This document shows positions 1-8,385 of a stretch of DNA of 64,000 nucleotides, in pieces. Position 1 is the first letter of the stretch. Every line of letters begins with the position of its first letter. This DNA comes from Myxococcales bacterium (GTDB lineage Bacteria; Myxococcota_A; Polyangia; Polyangiales; Polyangiaceae), in the NCBI GenBank assembly GCA_004193285.1, contig SECP01000009.1, positions 124,001-188,000 of the forward strand, given 5' to 3'. Position numbers and translations under genes: made by a program. The notes beneath the pieces are model-generated. The model was given only the letters and a program-made list of their open reading frames with translations, did not search any database and had not been told where the DNA came from.

Positions 1-1121
1 TCCATGATGGCGCGGAGGCCGCGGGCGCCGCTCTCGCGGGTGATCGCCTCGCGCGCGATGGCTTGCAGCGCACCCTTCGTGAACTTCAGCTTCACGCCGT
101 CCATCTCGAAGAGCTTCTGGAACTGCTTCACCAAGCTGTTCCTCGGCTTCGTGAGGATGTCGATGAGGGCGTCCTCGCTCAGCTCGTGCAAGGTGGCGAT
201 GAGCGGCAAGCGACCGATGAACTCCGGGATGAGCCCGAACTTCAGCAAGTCCTCCGGCTGCACCTCGTTGAGGAGCTCGCCGAGCTTCATGTCGTTCTTG
301 CTCTTCACGTCTGCGCCGAAGCCCATCCGCGATTGACCGAGGCGGCGCTGGATGATCTGGTCCAGACCGACGAACGCGCCGCCGCAGATGAACAGGATGT
401 TGCTCGTGTCCACCTGCAAGAAGTCCTGCTGGGGATGCTTGCGACCACCCTTCGGCGGAACGTTGGCGACCGTGCCCTCGATGATCTTGAGCAGCGCTTG
501 CTGCACGCCTTCACCGGACACGTCCCTCGTGATGGAGGGGTTGTCGCTCTTGCGGCTGATCTTGTCGATTTCGTCGATGTAGACGATGCCGCGCTGCGCG
601 CGCTCCACGTCATGATCCGCGTTTTGCAGCAGCTGAACGATGATGTTCTCGACGTCCTCACCGACGTAGCCCGCCTCCGTAAGCGTGGTTGCGTCCGCGA
701 TCGCGAACGGCACCTTGAGGATCTTGGCGAGCGTTTGCGCCAGGAGGGTCTTGCCGGAACCGGTGGGGCCAAGGAGCAAGATGTTGCTCTTGCCGAGCTC
801 GACGTCTTCCGTCGCTACCTTGGTGTCGATGCGCTTGTAGTGATTGTAGACAGCGACCGAGAGCACTTTCTTGGCGCGGTCCTGGCCAACCACGTAGTCG
901 TCCAAGATCGCTTTGATCTCGGACGGCTTGGGCATCGGATCCGAGCCGCCTGTCGGCTCGTCCTTCTCCACCTCTTCTGCGATGATGTCGTTGCAAAGCG
1001 CGATGCACTCGTCGCAGATGTAGACGGTGGGGCCCGCGATTAGCTTTTTGACTTCCTTCTGCGACTTTCCGCAGAAGGAGCAGCACAGGTTCCCGTTGGA
1101 TTCGTCTCGCCTTCTCTCCAC
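1..1121 (-). CDS. clpX: ATP-dependent Clp protease ATP-binding subunit ClpX (C-terminus cut by window edge)
   Basis: AAA+ unfoldase that recognises substrates and feeds them to ClpP. About 373 residues are inside the window; the family is usually 410-430, so roughly the last 50 residues lie outside. The N-terminal zinc finger is visible (Cys14-x2-Cys17 and Cys36-x2-Cys39), then Walker A GPTGSGKT at about 118-125, Walker B VYIDEID at about 180-186, and the ClpX-specific PPKGGRKHP loop. The start is a GTG at 1121 preceded by a GAGAGA purine stretch. It is transcribed after tig and clpP, the order known in many proteobacteria. The reading frame is open to the window edge. Confidence 0.97.
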   Translation of the reverse strand, partial: MERRRDESNGNLCCSFCGKSQKEVKKLIAGPTVYICDECIALCNDIIAEEVEKDEPTGGSDPMPKPSEIKAILDDYVVGQDRAKKVLSVAVYNHYKRIDTKVATEDVELGKSNILLLGPTGSGKTLLAQTLAKILKVPFAIADATTLTEAGYVGEDVENIIVQLLQNADHDVERAQRGIVYIDEIDKISRKSDNPSITRDVSGEGVQQALLKIIEGTVANVPPKGGRKHPQQDFLQVDTSNILFICGGAFVGLDQIIQRRLGQSRMGFGADVKSKNDMKLGELLNEVQPEDLLKFGLIPEFIGRLPLIATLHELSEDALIDILTKPRNSLVKQFQKLFEMDGVKLKFTKGALQAIAREAITRESGARGLRAIM

Positions 1122-1152
1122 GTTTGCTCTCTCGCAGGTACCCGATGTGGGG

Positions 1153-1182
1153 ATTATCGTTTCAGAATTCGTGAAATTGTAA
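1153..1182 (-). promoter_or_regulatory. possible sigma70-type promoter of clpX
   Basis: In the 237 bp between clpP and clpX, read on the minus strand, a TTACAA box is followed after 18 nt by GATAAT, 31 nt before the GTG start of clpX. The stretch is AT-rich compared with its surroundings. The -10 box is good but the -35 box is weak. This is a pattern match only. Confidence 0.3.
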
Positions 1183-1358
1183 GGCGCCCCGCCGCGCATC
1201 GCAAGGCAATGCGGCCTTCACGACTACTAGCGGCAGTTCGCGTGCGTAGCCTAAGTGCGGCGAAAGATCCGGTGGCCCGCGCCGCAGCGGCTCCTCCTGC
1301 TTTGACAGAAAGAGCCCTGCGATTTCGAGACGATAAGACCGAAACCCTCGACGAGGGG

Positions 1359-2027
1359 TCAGGGTTTCTCGACCTTCTTCTTGTGCTCGAAGATCTCGTC
1401 GATGATGCCGTATTCTTTGGCTTGTTGAGCGCCCATGTAGAAATCGCGCTCGATGTCCTTGGCCAGCTCGTCCCGGTTGCGACCGGTGCTGCGCGCCAGG
1501 ATGTCCGTCAGGACGTCTTTCATGTGGCGGATTTCGCGAGCCTGGATCTCGATGTCCGTTGCCTGGCCACGCGCGCCGCCCAGCGGCTGGTGAATCATGA
1601 TGCGCGAATGGGGCAGCACGTACCGGCGGCCCTTGAGACCGGCGCCGAGGAGCACCGCGCCCATGCTGGCGGCTTGGCCGACGCAGATGGTGCTCACGTT
1701 GCAGCGCACGTACTGCATGGTGTCGTAGATCGCGAGGCCGGCGGTCACGACGCCGCCCGGAGAGTTGATGTAGAGCTGGATGTCCTTGTCCGGATCCTCG
1801 CTCTCCAAAAAGAGGAACTGCGCGATGATGATGTTCGCGACGTCATCATCCACCTGGCTGCCGAGGAACACGATGCGGTCCTTCAGCAGTCGGGAGAAGA
1901 TGTCCCAGGTGCGCTCGCCGCGGTGAGTGGTCTCCACCACGTGCGGGTAAATGATGTTCGCTTCGGGGCGAGTGTTCACTCGCTCCAGAATGTCCATGGC
2001 CTGCGCACGAGTTTCAGGTCGCTTCAT
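1359..2027 (-). CDS. clpP: ATP-dependent Clp protease proteolytic subunit ClpP
   Basis: Self-compartmentalising serine peptidase that degrades proteins unfolded by ClpX. The 222-residue product has the full Ser121-His146-Asp195 triad (motifs GQAASMGA and MIHQPLG), with the same spacing as E. coli ClpP. The ATG at 2027 is preferred because GAGAGGA lies about 7 nt upstream; a longer in-frame start at 2045 has no such site. It lies between tig and clpX on the same strand with gaps of about 240-260 bp, so separate promoters are possible. Confidence 0.97.
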   Translation of the reverse strand: MKRPETRAQAMDILERVNTRPEANIIYPHVVETTHRGERTWDIFSRLLKDRIVFLGSQVDDDVANIIIAQFLFLESEDPDKDIQLYINSPGGVVTAGLAIYDTMQYVRCNVSTICVGQAASMGAVLLGAGLKGRRYVLPHSRIMIHQPLGGARGQATDIEIQAREIRHMKDVLTDILARSTGRNRDELAKDIERDFYMGAQQAKEYGIIDEIFEHKKKVEKP

Positions 2028-2284
2028 CTTGGTTCCTCTCCACACTTTCTCGTGCCCTACGTCCGAAAATCAAGCCGCCTGAATGGGCAGGGCCATAAAG
2101 GCGGCGGCCCGGTCGCCGGTTGGGGTCCGCGCGTCGGCGGTGCCCAACCCAGCCGACCCTTTCGGCCTCGGCGACTGACATCCCTATCCAGCCGCCGGGT
2201 ACGTGTGCTGCCTGTCGTGGTCGCGGCCGGGCGCGTTGCCCGGCGGGGAAGCGGCGGGACCGATGCCCGACCGCCGGCTGCTAA

Positions 2285-3568
2285 TCAGCCTTCCTCAATC
2301 TTGGCCTTCGCCTCGATGATGTCCAGGACCTTGTTCTCGAGGATCATACCGATGAGCATCTCGCGCTTCTGCTGATCCTTGTACTGCACGCGCAGCTTGG
2401 CAAGGTTCTGGCCGGTTTGCTCGGCGAGCTCTTTGAGGCCGCTTTCGATCTCCTCGTTGCCGATCTGGATGCCTTCCTTCTTGGCAATCTCGGCCATGAG
2501 CAGGCCCGCACGGACCTTGATCTCGCTGTCCTCCACCAGCTTGCCGCGGAGCTCGTCGCCCAGGCCGGTGACGCGCTGACCCTGGCTGCGGGCGCGGTTC
2601 AGGATCTCTTGCTCGGTGATGCGCATCTGCCGCTCCACGAGCGAGGGGGGCACCGGTACCGGGTTGGCCTTCACCAGCTCGAGCACGAGCTGCTCGGCGA
2701 GCTGGTTGTCGCTCTGCTCCTTGGCTTGCGCCTCGAGCTTCTTCTTGATGTCCGCCTTCAAGGCGTCCAGGTTCTCGAACTCGCCCACGTCCTTGGCGAA
2801 CTCGTCGTCCAGGTTCGGCAGGACGCGTTCCTTCACCTCACCGAGGGTGATGTCGAACTTGGCCGTCTTCCCCTTGAGCTTGGGGTGCGGGTGCTGCGCC
2901 GGCATGGGCACCTCCGCCGCGGACTTGTCACCGGTGCTCTTGCCGAGCACCGCTTCTTCGATTTGCGGCAGGAGGGTGCCGGCGCCGAGCTCGACCTGGA
3001 AGTCGGTAGCGCCTGCGTCCTCGATCGTCTCGCCCTCGACGGAGACCACGAAGTCGATGCTGACCGTGTCGCCGTTTTGGCTGGGCCGCGGCGACTTGAG
3101 CGCCTCGAGAGTCGAGTGCGCCTTGCGCAGGGTCTCGAGCTCCTTCTCGATGGCCTCGTCCGCGATCTCGACCTTGGCGCGCTTGGCACCCAGGCCCTCG
3201 TAGGTCACGCCGGCGATCTCCGGGAGGACTTCCACCCGCGCCTTGTAGGAAAACGGCTTGTTCTCCTCGACGCCCTGGGCCTCGACGGCCGGTGACGTGA
3301 CCGGCTGCAGCTTTTGGTCGGTGACGGCCTGGGGGAACGTCTCGTCCACGAGCTTCTGCGCGACGTCCGCCGCGATGCGCGCGCCGTAGAGGTGCGAGAG
3401 CACCTTGCGCGGCGCCTTGCCGGGACGGAACCCGCGCACGCGAGCGGTGCGTGCGACCTGGCTGTACGCCTTTTCGAGCTCGCTCGTGACCTGAGCGACG
3501 CCCACTTCGACGTCGAACTCCACCAGAACCGGGCTCAGCCTCTGAACGTTGACTTGCATCTCGACCAT
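2285..3568 (-). CDS. tig: trigger factor, ribosome-associated chaperone and prolyl isomerase
   Basis: Binds ribosomal protein L23 and shelters nascent chains. The product begins in the way typical of the family (MVEMQVNVQ), with the ribosome-binding signature GFRPGKAP about 45 residues in. An FKBP-type PPIase region follows (GDTVSIDFVVSVEGE) and then a long helical C-terminal chaperone domain, about 427 residues in total. The open frame reaches back to 3712, but that extension crosses a terminator hairpin and is rich in Arg and Ser, so the start is placed at ATG 3568 or 3559. It is first in the tig-clpP-clpX series. Confidence 0.95.
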   Translation of the reverse strand: MVEMQVNVQRLSPVLVEFDVEVGVAQVTSELEKAYSQVARTARVRGFRPGKAPRKVLSHLYGARIAADVAQKLVDETFPQAVTDQKLQPVTSPAVEAQGVEENKPFSYKARVEVLPEIAGVTYEGLGAKRAKVEIADEAIEKELETLRKAHSTLEALKSPRPSQNGDTVSIDFVVSVEGETIEDAGATDFQVELGAGTLLPQIEEAVLGKSTGDKSAAEVPMPAQHPHPKLKGKTAKFDITLGEVKERVLPNLDDEFAKDVGEFENLDALKADIKKKLEAQAKEQSDNQLAEQLVLELVKANPVPVPPSLVERQMRITEQEILNRARSQGQRVTGLGDELRGKLVEDSEIKVRAGLLMAEIAKKEGIQIGNEEIESGLKELAEQTGQNLAKLRVQYKDQQKREMLIGMILENKVLDIIEAKAKIEEG

Positions 3569-3647
3569 GACAGCGGCGGCAGACCTTACATGCCGCGCCC
3601 GCAACGTCAACGCTCGTCGCGCGAAATCCAGCAGCGGAAGCCGGCAC

Positions 3648-3688
3648 AAAAAAAGCGAGCCCCGCTCGGAGGCAGCCGAACGGGGCTC
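3648..3688 (-). terminator. Rho-independent terminator
   Basis: Read on the minus strand, GAGCCCCGTTCGG and CCGAGCGGGGCTC form a 13-bp stem with one mismatch around a 6-nt loop. GC and seven T residues follow. It lies 38 bp after the stop of the 58-residue gene at 3727-3903 and before tig, so it isolates the small upstream operon. Confidence 0.85.
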
Positions 3689-3726
3689 AAAAGTCCCGGG
3701 AGAGGGACTCAAGATCTAGGCAGGTC

Positions 3727-3903
3727 TCATTCGTCCTGCTCGGCAGCCCACAGCTTCGCCTCGAACGGGTCGAGATCGAAGTCGAGCTCCTGCGAGCCGC
3801 TGCTCTCGATTTCGTCGGAGGAAGACCACCCGATGCGCATGTCGGGGCGCAGGGTGTCGCGCTCGAAGTCTGCGAAAGTGGAGTAATTCTTGGGCGAAGC
3901 CAT
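3727..3903 (-). CDS. small acidic protein of unknown function (58 aa)
   Basis: The product is not recognised. It is 58 residues, starting MASPKNYSTFADFERD and ending FEAKLWAAEQDE, strongly acidic and rich in Ser in the middle, with no signal peptide or membrane segment. Coding is supported by an AAGGAG ribosome site about 10 nt before the ATG at 3903, an upstream gene 32 bp away on the same strand, and a strong terminator 38 bp downstream. It is shorter than the usual gene-calling cutoff and easily missed. The job is unknown. Its place next to, and divergent from, parAB and just upstream of tig may or may not matter. Confidence 0.7.
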   Translation of the reverse strand: MASPKNYSTFADFERDTLRPDMRIGWSSSDEIESSGSQELDFDLDPFEAKLWAAEQDE

Positions 3904-3935
3904 GGTCGTCGGAGTCTCCTTCGGTCGGGGGCTCG

Positions 3936-4139
3936 TTAGCGGGTGCGGAGGCGTGAGGCCGGAAGCTCGATGACGCGGGCGGGAGTGGGCGTGCTCGGGG
4001 ACTCGAAGAACCCGCGCTCGAGGATCCGTTCCTCCGCCGCGCTCGACGCCGGCGCCTGGGAAAGCAGGGCCTGAGCGAGACGGTTGCGGAGATCGAGAAG
4101 CTGAGCTGGGTTGCGTCGGTCCGAGAAGCCCACTTGCAC
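3936..4139 (-). CDS. small basic protein of unknown function (67 aa)
   Basis: The product is not recognised: 67 residues from a GTG at 4139, with an amphipathic stretch (NPAQLLDLRNRLAQALLSQA) in the first half and a Pro/Thr/Arg tail. A TAG codon lies directly before the GTG, so this is the longest possible start. The ribosome site is weak, and a second GTG two codons later is also possible. It stops 32 bp before the 58-residue gene at 3903, which points to a two-gene operon transcribed away from parA, with 128 bp between the divergent starts. Support for coding is weaker than for its partner. Confidence 0.5.
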   Translation of the reverse strand: MQVGFSDRRNPAQLLDLRNRLAQALLSQAPASSAAEERILERGFFESPSTPTPARVIELPASRLRTR

Positions 4140-4267
4140 CTACATCTGCTCACACAGTACGACAGTCACCCACGTCCTCCAAAAAATCCGTGGCCGTACG
4201 GCTCAGTTCGATAAGGGCGGCGTAGTTGCTCGCGCTCGCTCGGCGCGGTTAGGGTCCAGCCCAACGC

Positions 4268-5032
4268 ATGAGCTCCCGGCCTCTGACCATCGCTATCGCC
4301 AATCAGAAAGGCGGCGTCGGTAAGACGACGACGGCGGTGAACCTGGCTTCCAGCCTGGCCGCAGCCGAACGCCGGGTGCTGCTCGTGGACATGGATCCGC
4401 AAGGCAACGCGTCGAGCGGTGTCGGCGTGCGACCGGGCACCACCCCGCGCACCATTTACGACGCGCTCATCGGCAACGCGACGCTCGCGCAAGTGGTGCA
4501 AAAGACCCCGCAAGACACGCTATTTTTAGCGCCTGCGACGCAGGACCTCACGGCCGTGGAGTACGAGCTGTTCGATGACGATCGCGGCACGCACCTGCGC
4601 TCGGTGCTCGAGCAAGCGCAGAGCGACTACGACTTCGTGATCATCGACTCCCCTCCCTCGCTCGGTGTGCTCACGCTCAACGTGCTCGTCGCAGCCGAGC
4701 GCGTCGTCGTCCCGCTCCAGCCGGAGTATTATGCGCTCGAAGGCATCACGTATTTGATGGCCACCATCGATCGCGTCAAAAACTCGCTCAATCCGGGCCT
4801 CATCGTCGAGGGCATCGTGCTCACGATGTGGGATCCGCGCAATCGACTCGCGCACCAGGTAGCGGACGAAGTGCGCAAACACTTCCGCGTGTTCGACTCG
4901 ATCATTCCGCGCAACGTGCGGCTCTCCGAGGCGCCTTCGCACGGCTTGCCCGCGCTGCTCTACGACGTCGGCAGCAAGGGCGCGCAAGGCTACCTGAGCT
5001 TGGCGCACGAGCTTCTCGGAGCGCCGGCTTGA
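4268..5032 (+). CDS. parA: chromosome partitioning ATPase ParA/Soj
   Basis: Deviant Walker ATPase that works with ParB to segregate replication-origin regions. The 254-residue product has KGGVGKTT at 14-21 near the N-terminus, the switch motif VDMDPQGN, and VIIDSPPSLG in the middle, all typical of chromosomal ParA. No long N-terminal HTH domain is present, which fits the Soj type rather than plasmid type Ia. It overlaps parB by 4 bases. The location suggests, but does not prove, that the replication origin is not far away; no clear parS site was seen here. Confidence 0.96.
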   Translation: MSSRPLTIAIANQKGGVGKTTTAVNLASSLAAAERRVLLVDMDPQGNASSGVGVRPGTTPRTIYDALIGNATLAQVVQKTPQDTLFLAPATQDLTAVEYELFDDDRGTHLRSVLEQAQSDYDFVIIDSPPSLGVLTLNVLVAAERVVVPLQPEYYALEGITYLMATIDRVKNSLNPGLIVEGIVLTMWDPRNRLAHQVADEVRKHFRVFDSIIPRNVRLSEAPSHGLPALLYDVGSKGAQGYLSLAHELLGAPA

Positions 5033-5946
5033 ACGATCCGAAGAAGCCTCCCCTGCGCGGCTTGGGTCGCGGGTTGGACGCGCTGTTGCCGGCGCGCATG
5101 CCCGCTCAAACCGAGCGCGCCGCGAGCCCCGGCGGCGCCGCGCCGAGCTACGGCGAAGGCAACGTGTTCTCGTGCCCCATCGACAAGATCGTGCCGCAGC
5201 GGGGGCAGCCCCGGCAGCACTTCGACTCGGACAGGCTGGACGAGCTGGCGCAGTCGCTCCGCGAGCATGGGCTGCTCGAGCCGCTGGTGGTGCGACGCCG
5301 CCCGGGTCAAGACGACTTCGAGCTGATCGCCGGCGAGCGCCGCTGGCGCGCCGCCCAGCGCGCCGACCTGAAGCAGGTGCTGGTCGTCGTGCGCGACGTG
5401 TCCGCGAAGGACGCGTTCGAGCTCGCGCTCATCGAAAACATCCAGCGCGAGGATCTGGATCCCATCGAGTTCGCGGAGGCGATGGACCGGCTCGTCAAAG
5501 AGCACGGCTACACCCAAGACACGCTAGCCCAGCGCGTCGGCAAGGACCGCTCCACGATCGCCAACGCGCTGCGCCTGCTGCGGCTACCGGCCACCGTGCG
5601 CGAGAAGGTCGTCGTGGGTGAGCTGAGCGAAGGCCATGCTCGCGCCCTCCTCGGTGCGCCAGACGACAAGCAGCTCTCCGACCTCGCCGAAAAAGTCGTC
5701 CGTGGGCGCCTGAGCGTGCGTCAGACAGAGGCGCTCGTCCGCACCGCGAAAGACGGCAAGGCCCCCGCCGGTAAGGGCGGCGCGGGCAAAGACAACAAGC
5801 CGGCGAACGTGCGAGACCTGGAATCCCGCTTGACCAAGCGACTCGGCACCAAGGTGGAGGTGCGCGAGAAGGACGGCAAGGGCGAGATCATCGTGAAGTA
5901 CGCGAACTGGGACGAGCTGGATCGCCTCCTAGACGTGTTGCTCTAG
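5029..5946 (+). CDS. parB: chromosome partitioning protein ParB/Spo0J
   Basis: parS-binding CTPase clamp. Read from a TTG at 5029 that overlaps the parA stop (TTGA), it gives 305 residues. The N-terminus PLRGLGRGLDALLP is typical of ParB and is the region that contacts ParA. The CTP-binding GERRWRA lies at 102-108, a helix-turn-helix around 160-190 (YTQDTLAQRVGKDRSTIANA), and a C-terminal dimer domain ends in DELDRLLDVLL. GGAG lies 7 nt before the TTG. The frame is open back to 4828, but that part is the shadow of parA. Confidence 0.95.
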   Translation: MNDPKKPPLRGLGRGLDALLPARMPAQTERAASPGGAAPSYGEGNVFSCPIDKIVPQRGQPRQHFDSDRLDELAQSLREHGLLEPLVVRRRPGQDDFELIAGERRWRAAQRADLKQVLVVVRDVSAKDAFELALIENIQREDLDPIEFAEAMDRLVKEHGYTQDTLAQRVGKDRSTIANALRLLRLPATVREKVVVGELSEGHARALLGAPDDKQLSDLAEKVVRGRLSVRQTEALVRTAKDGKAPAGKGGAGKDNKPANVRDLESRLTKRLGTKVEVREKDGKGEIIVKYANWDELDRLLDVLL

Positions 5947-6078
5947 ACCCGCCGCGGCCTCCCGGACCTCGCGCGCCGGCGGATGCTGATCTTCACGCCT
6001 GCCTCCGACAACATTTTTGAGCGAAGACCCAGGGATGCGGGCACTAGGGTATTGGTGTCCGAGGACGGGAGCTAGGTC

Positions 6079-7902
6079 ATGCGAAAGAGCATTTGGAGCG
6101 CAGGGGTAGGAGCCTTTCTGTTGCTTGCGTCAGCTGCGGCTTGCAGCGGCAACAGCTCGAAGGACGATGGCGCCGGTGGCGGCTCGAACGGCAGCGCTTG
6201 CACGGCGGGGGCGTCGCGGTGCGACGGCTTGAACGTGAAGGTCTGCAACGAAGACGGCACGGCCGAGACAATCCAGGCCACGTGCCTCCCCTCTCAGTCG
6301 TGCTCGGACGGCGCCTGCCGAGAGACCGCGTGCGTCCCGAACACCCGCTTCTGTAAAGACGGGTCGGTGTGGAGGTGCGACAGCACCGGCGGCGGCAGCA
6401 CGCTCGCGCAGTCTTGCGCCGGCGGCCTCTTTTGCCGGGATGCGGACGGTGACGCGACCTGCAGCGCTCAGGCCTGCTTCGCGAGCGAGCCCCTCTGCAA
6501 CGGCAGCGTCGCGACGGTATGTCAGGCCACCGGTGCCGGTCCTCGCCCAGGGGGGACGGACTGCAGCGAAACCGGGCAGGCCTGTTACCAAGGGGAGTGC
6601 CGGGACGTCAGCTGCACCGCCGGCATGAAGGTCTGCCAGCACGACGACGTGTACCTGTGCGCGCAAAACGGCACGGACACCTCGCTGCTCGCGGACTGCC
6701 GGGACGACGAGGTGTGCGACCCCGCCATGGGCGCCTGTCGCGCCAAGGTGTGTGACCCAGGCAAGAGCGCGTGCGACGGCTCGCGCGTCACCACCTGCAA
6801 CGAATACGGCAGCGCCTGGCTGTCGACGTCGACGGACTGCGGCGCGACCGGCAACGTGTGCGCGAGCGGCAGCTGCAAGAAGCAGGTTTGCTCGCCCAAC
6901 CGCTCTTTTTGTAACGACGGCGCGGTGTACAGCTGTGATTCGACGGGCTCACTCAGCACGCTGTCCGAGACCTGCAACCCGCAGTGGTACCACTGCGCCG
7001 AGTATTCATCCTACGCGTACTGCGCGAGCAACCAGTGCCACGCGGGAGACGTCTTCTGCGACGGCAACGTGATCAAAACCTGCGCGGCGGACGGCTCCAT
7101 TCCCCAGACCGGCACCGCGTGCAAGACCGACGAGTACTGCAGCGAGGCCACTTGCAAGCCGCTCGGCTGCACGCTCGGCCAGTCCCTTTGTAAGGACTCG
7201 GACGTCTATTACTGCGACTACAATGGCCCCTATTTGGCGCAAGACTGCGTCGACCAAACGGTGTGTCAGCTCACCCCGAACGGAGCCACTTGCGCGGCGC
7301 TCCCGTGCGACCCCGGCGGCAGCGTGTGCCTTGCCAACAAGGTGGGCACCTGCGCGGCGGACGGGCAGACGCTCAGCAAGGTGACGGAGGACTGCACCGC
7401 CAGCGCCAGTATCTGCGGCGCGGACCTGAAGTGCGCGAAGACCGCGGTGGACACGATTGGCGCGGCCGAGAGCGTGGACCCAGTCAGCTCGACCATGTTC
7501 GTAGGTGACGTGATCGACGTGACCTCGGCCCGGAAGTTGACGGAAATGTCGATGAACCTCGTGCTGGCCGGCGCGCGCGAGCTGCGCTGGGTGGTCTTCG
7601 AGCAGACGGGCACGCAGTTCACGGCGCGGGTCGACAAGGTAGTATCGAACGTGAGCGGTGCCGGCTTCATCAGCTCGGGCCCCCTCACCCATTCGCTCAA
7701 GGCCGGCAAGCGCTACCTCCTCGGCGTCGCGATCGGCGGCGGAGACGGAGTGGCTTACTACGACACCGCTCCGTACACGCGAAACCTATCGTTTGGCACG
7801 CTCCTCGGGCGCGTCCTCAACGGCTATAGCCCCAGCCTGGACGCCAGCTACTACTACCCTGAGCTCGCCTACCAGATGAAGACGACGACCGAAGTGCCGT
7901 GA
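6079..7902 (+). CDS. lipoprotein with nine six-cysteine repeats
   Basis: Predicted surface lipoprotein of 607 residues. A signal peptide ends in a lipobox with Cys22 (LLASAAAC). Residues of about 40-460 form nine repeats of about 45 residues, each with six Cys in the pattern C-x6/7-C-x7/8-C-x(n)-C-x4-6-C-x3-6-C, where a short DG or NG loop follows the second Cys. These are presumably disulfide-linked. A C-terminal region of about 150 residues without repeats looks beta-rich and may be a separate domain. GGGAG lies 8 nt before the ATG. Function unknown; adhesive or structural roles are guesses. Convergent with the nudix gene 5 bp downstream. Confidence 0.9.
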   Translation: MRKSIWSAGVGAFLLLASAAACSGNSSKDDGAGGGSNGSACTAGASRCDGLNVKVCNEDGTAETIQATCLPSQSCSDGACRETACVPNTRFCKDGSVWRCDSTGGGSTLAQSCAGGLFCRDADGDATCSAQACFASEPLCNGSVATVCQATGAGPRPGGTDCSETGQACYQGECRDVSCTAGMKVCQHDDVYLCAQNGTDTSLLADCRDDEVCDPAMGACRAKVCDPGKSACDGSRVTTCNEYGSAWLSTSTDCGATGNVCASGSCKKQVCSPNRSFCNDGAVYSCDSTGSLSTLSETCNPQWYHCAEYSSYAYCASNQCHAGDVFCDGNVIKTCAADGSIPQTGTACKTDEYCSEATCKPLGCTLGQSLCKDSDVYYCDYNGPYLAQDCVDQTVCQLTPNGATCAALPCDPGGSVCLANKVGTCAADGQTLSKVTEDCTASASICGADLKCAKTAVDTIGAAESVDPVSSTMFVGDVIDVTSARKLTEMSMNLVLAGARELRWVVFEQTGTQFTARVDKVVSNVSGAGFISSGPLTHSLKAGKRYLLGVAIGGGDGVAYYDTAPYTRNLSFGTLLGRVLNGYSPSLDASYYYPELAYQMKTTTEVP

Positions 7903-7907
7903 GCGCG

Positions 7908-8372
7908 TCAGGTGACGAGCAGCTCGAGCAGCCGAGCCAGGAGCGGCTGCTCCGCTGCGTGCATCTTCTGCGTCGCCTCTGCGACGCAGAAGTAGCGCGC
8001 GCGGTCCACTTCGGGGAATTCCTGCATTTTGCCGGACCGCGGTGGCCATTCGAGCTGGAAGGTGTTGCTACGAAAGCCTTCCAGCTCGACTGCGCCTGAC
8101 AGCGCCCAAGCGTGGATGAGCTTGCCCCCCTTGTTCTTCACGGTGCCCAGCGCGAGCGGCTCGCCGCTCGGTGGGTCCATGCCCAGCTCCTCGCGAAACT
8201 CGCGGAGCGCCGTTTCGAGCGGCTCTTCCCCTGGCTCCATTTCGCCCTTGGGTATGAACCAGGCTCCGTCGTCCTTCTTCGCCCAAAATGGGCCGCCCGG
8301 GTGCACCAGCAGCACCTCGAGCTCGGAGCCGCGCCCGCGGTAAACCAGCACGCCCGCGCTCTGCTTGGCCAT
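7908..8372 (-). CDS. NUDIX hydrolase
   Basis: Hydrolase of a nucleoside diphosphate linked to another moiety; the substrate is not predictable. The 154-residue product has a complete Nudix box (GEMEPGEEPLETALREFREE and LGM, matching Gx5Ex7REUxEExGU) at about 43-65, after AGVLVYR and a segment with WFIPKG, typical of the diadenosine-polyphosphate-like subfamily. The start is placed at ATG 8372. A longer open frame to 8603 overlaps the TPR gene and looks non-coding. Last gene of a likely glnD-TPR-nudix operon, 13 bp after the previous stop. Confidence 0.92.
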   Translation of the reverse strand: MAKQSAGVLVYRGRGSELEVLLVHPGGPFWAKKDDGAWFIPKGEMEPGEEPLETALREFREELGMDPPSGEPLALGTVKNKGGKLIHAWALSGAVELEGFRSNTFQLEWPPRSGKMQEFPEVDRARYFCVAEATQKMHAAEQPLLARLLELLVT

Positions 8373-8385
8373 CGCGAGGTCCCCG

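Noticed and set aside
46..1043. Long plus-strand frame of 326 residues opposite clpX
   Set aside because: A shadow of clpX; the minus-strand frame gives an unmistakable ClpX.
2417..3295. 292-residue plus-strand frame opposite tig
   Set aside because: Leu/Asp/Val-rich mirror of the trigger factor gene, typical of high-GC shadows.
4140..4267. parS site near parAB
   Set aside because: No sequence close to the usual TGTTTCACGTGAAACA palindrome was found by eye here or in the nearby genes.
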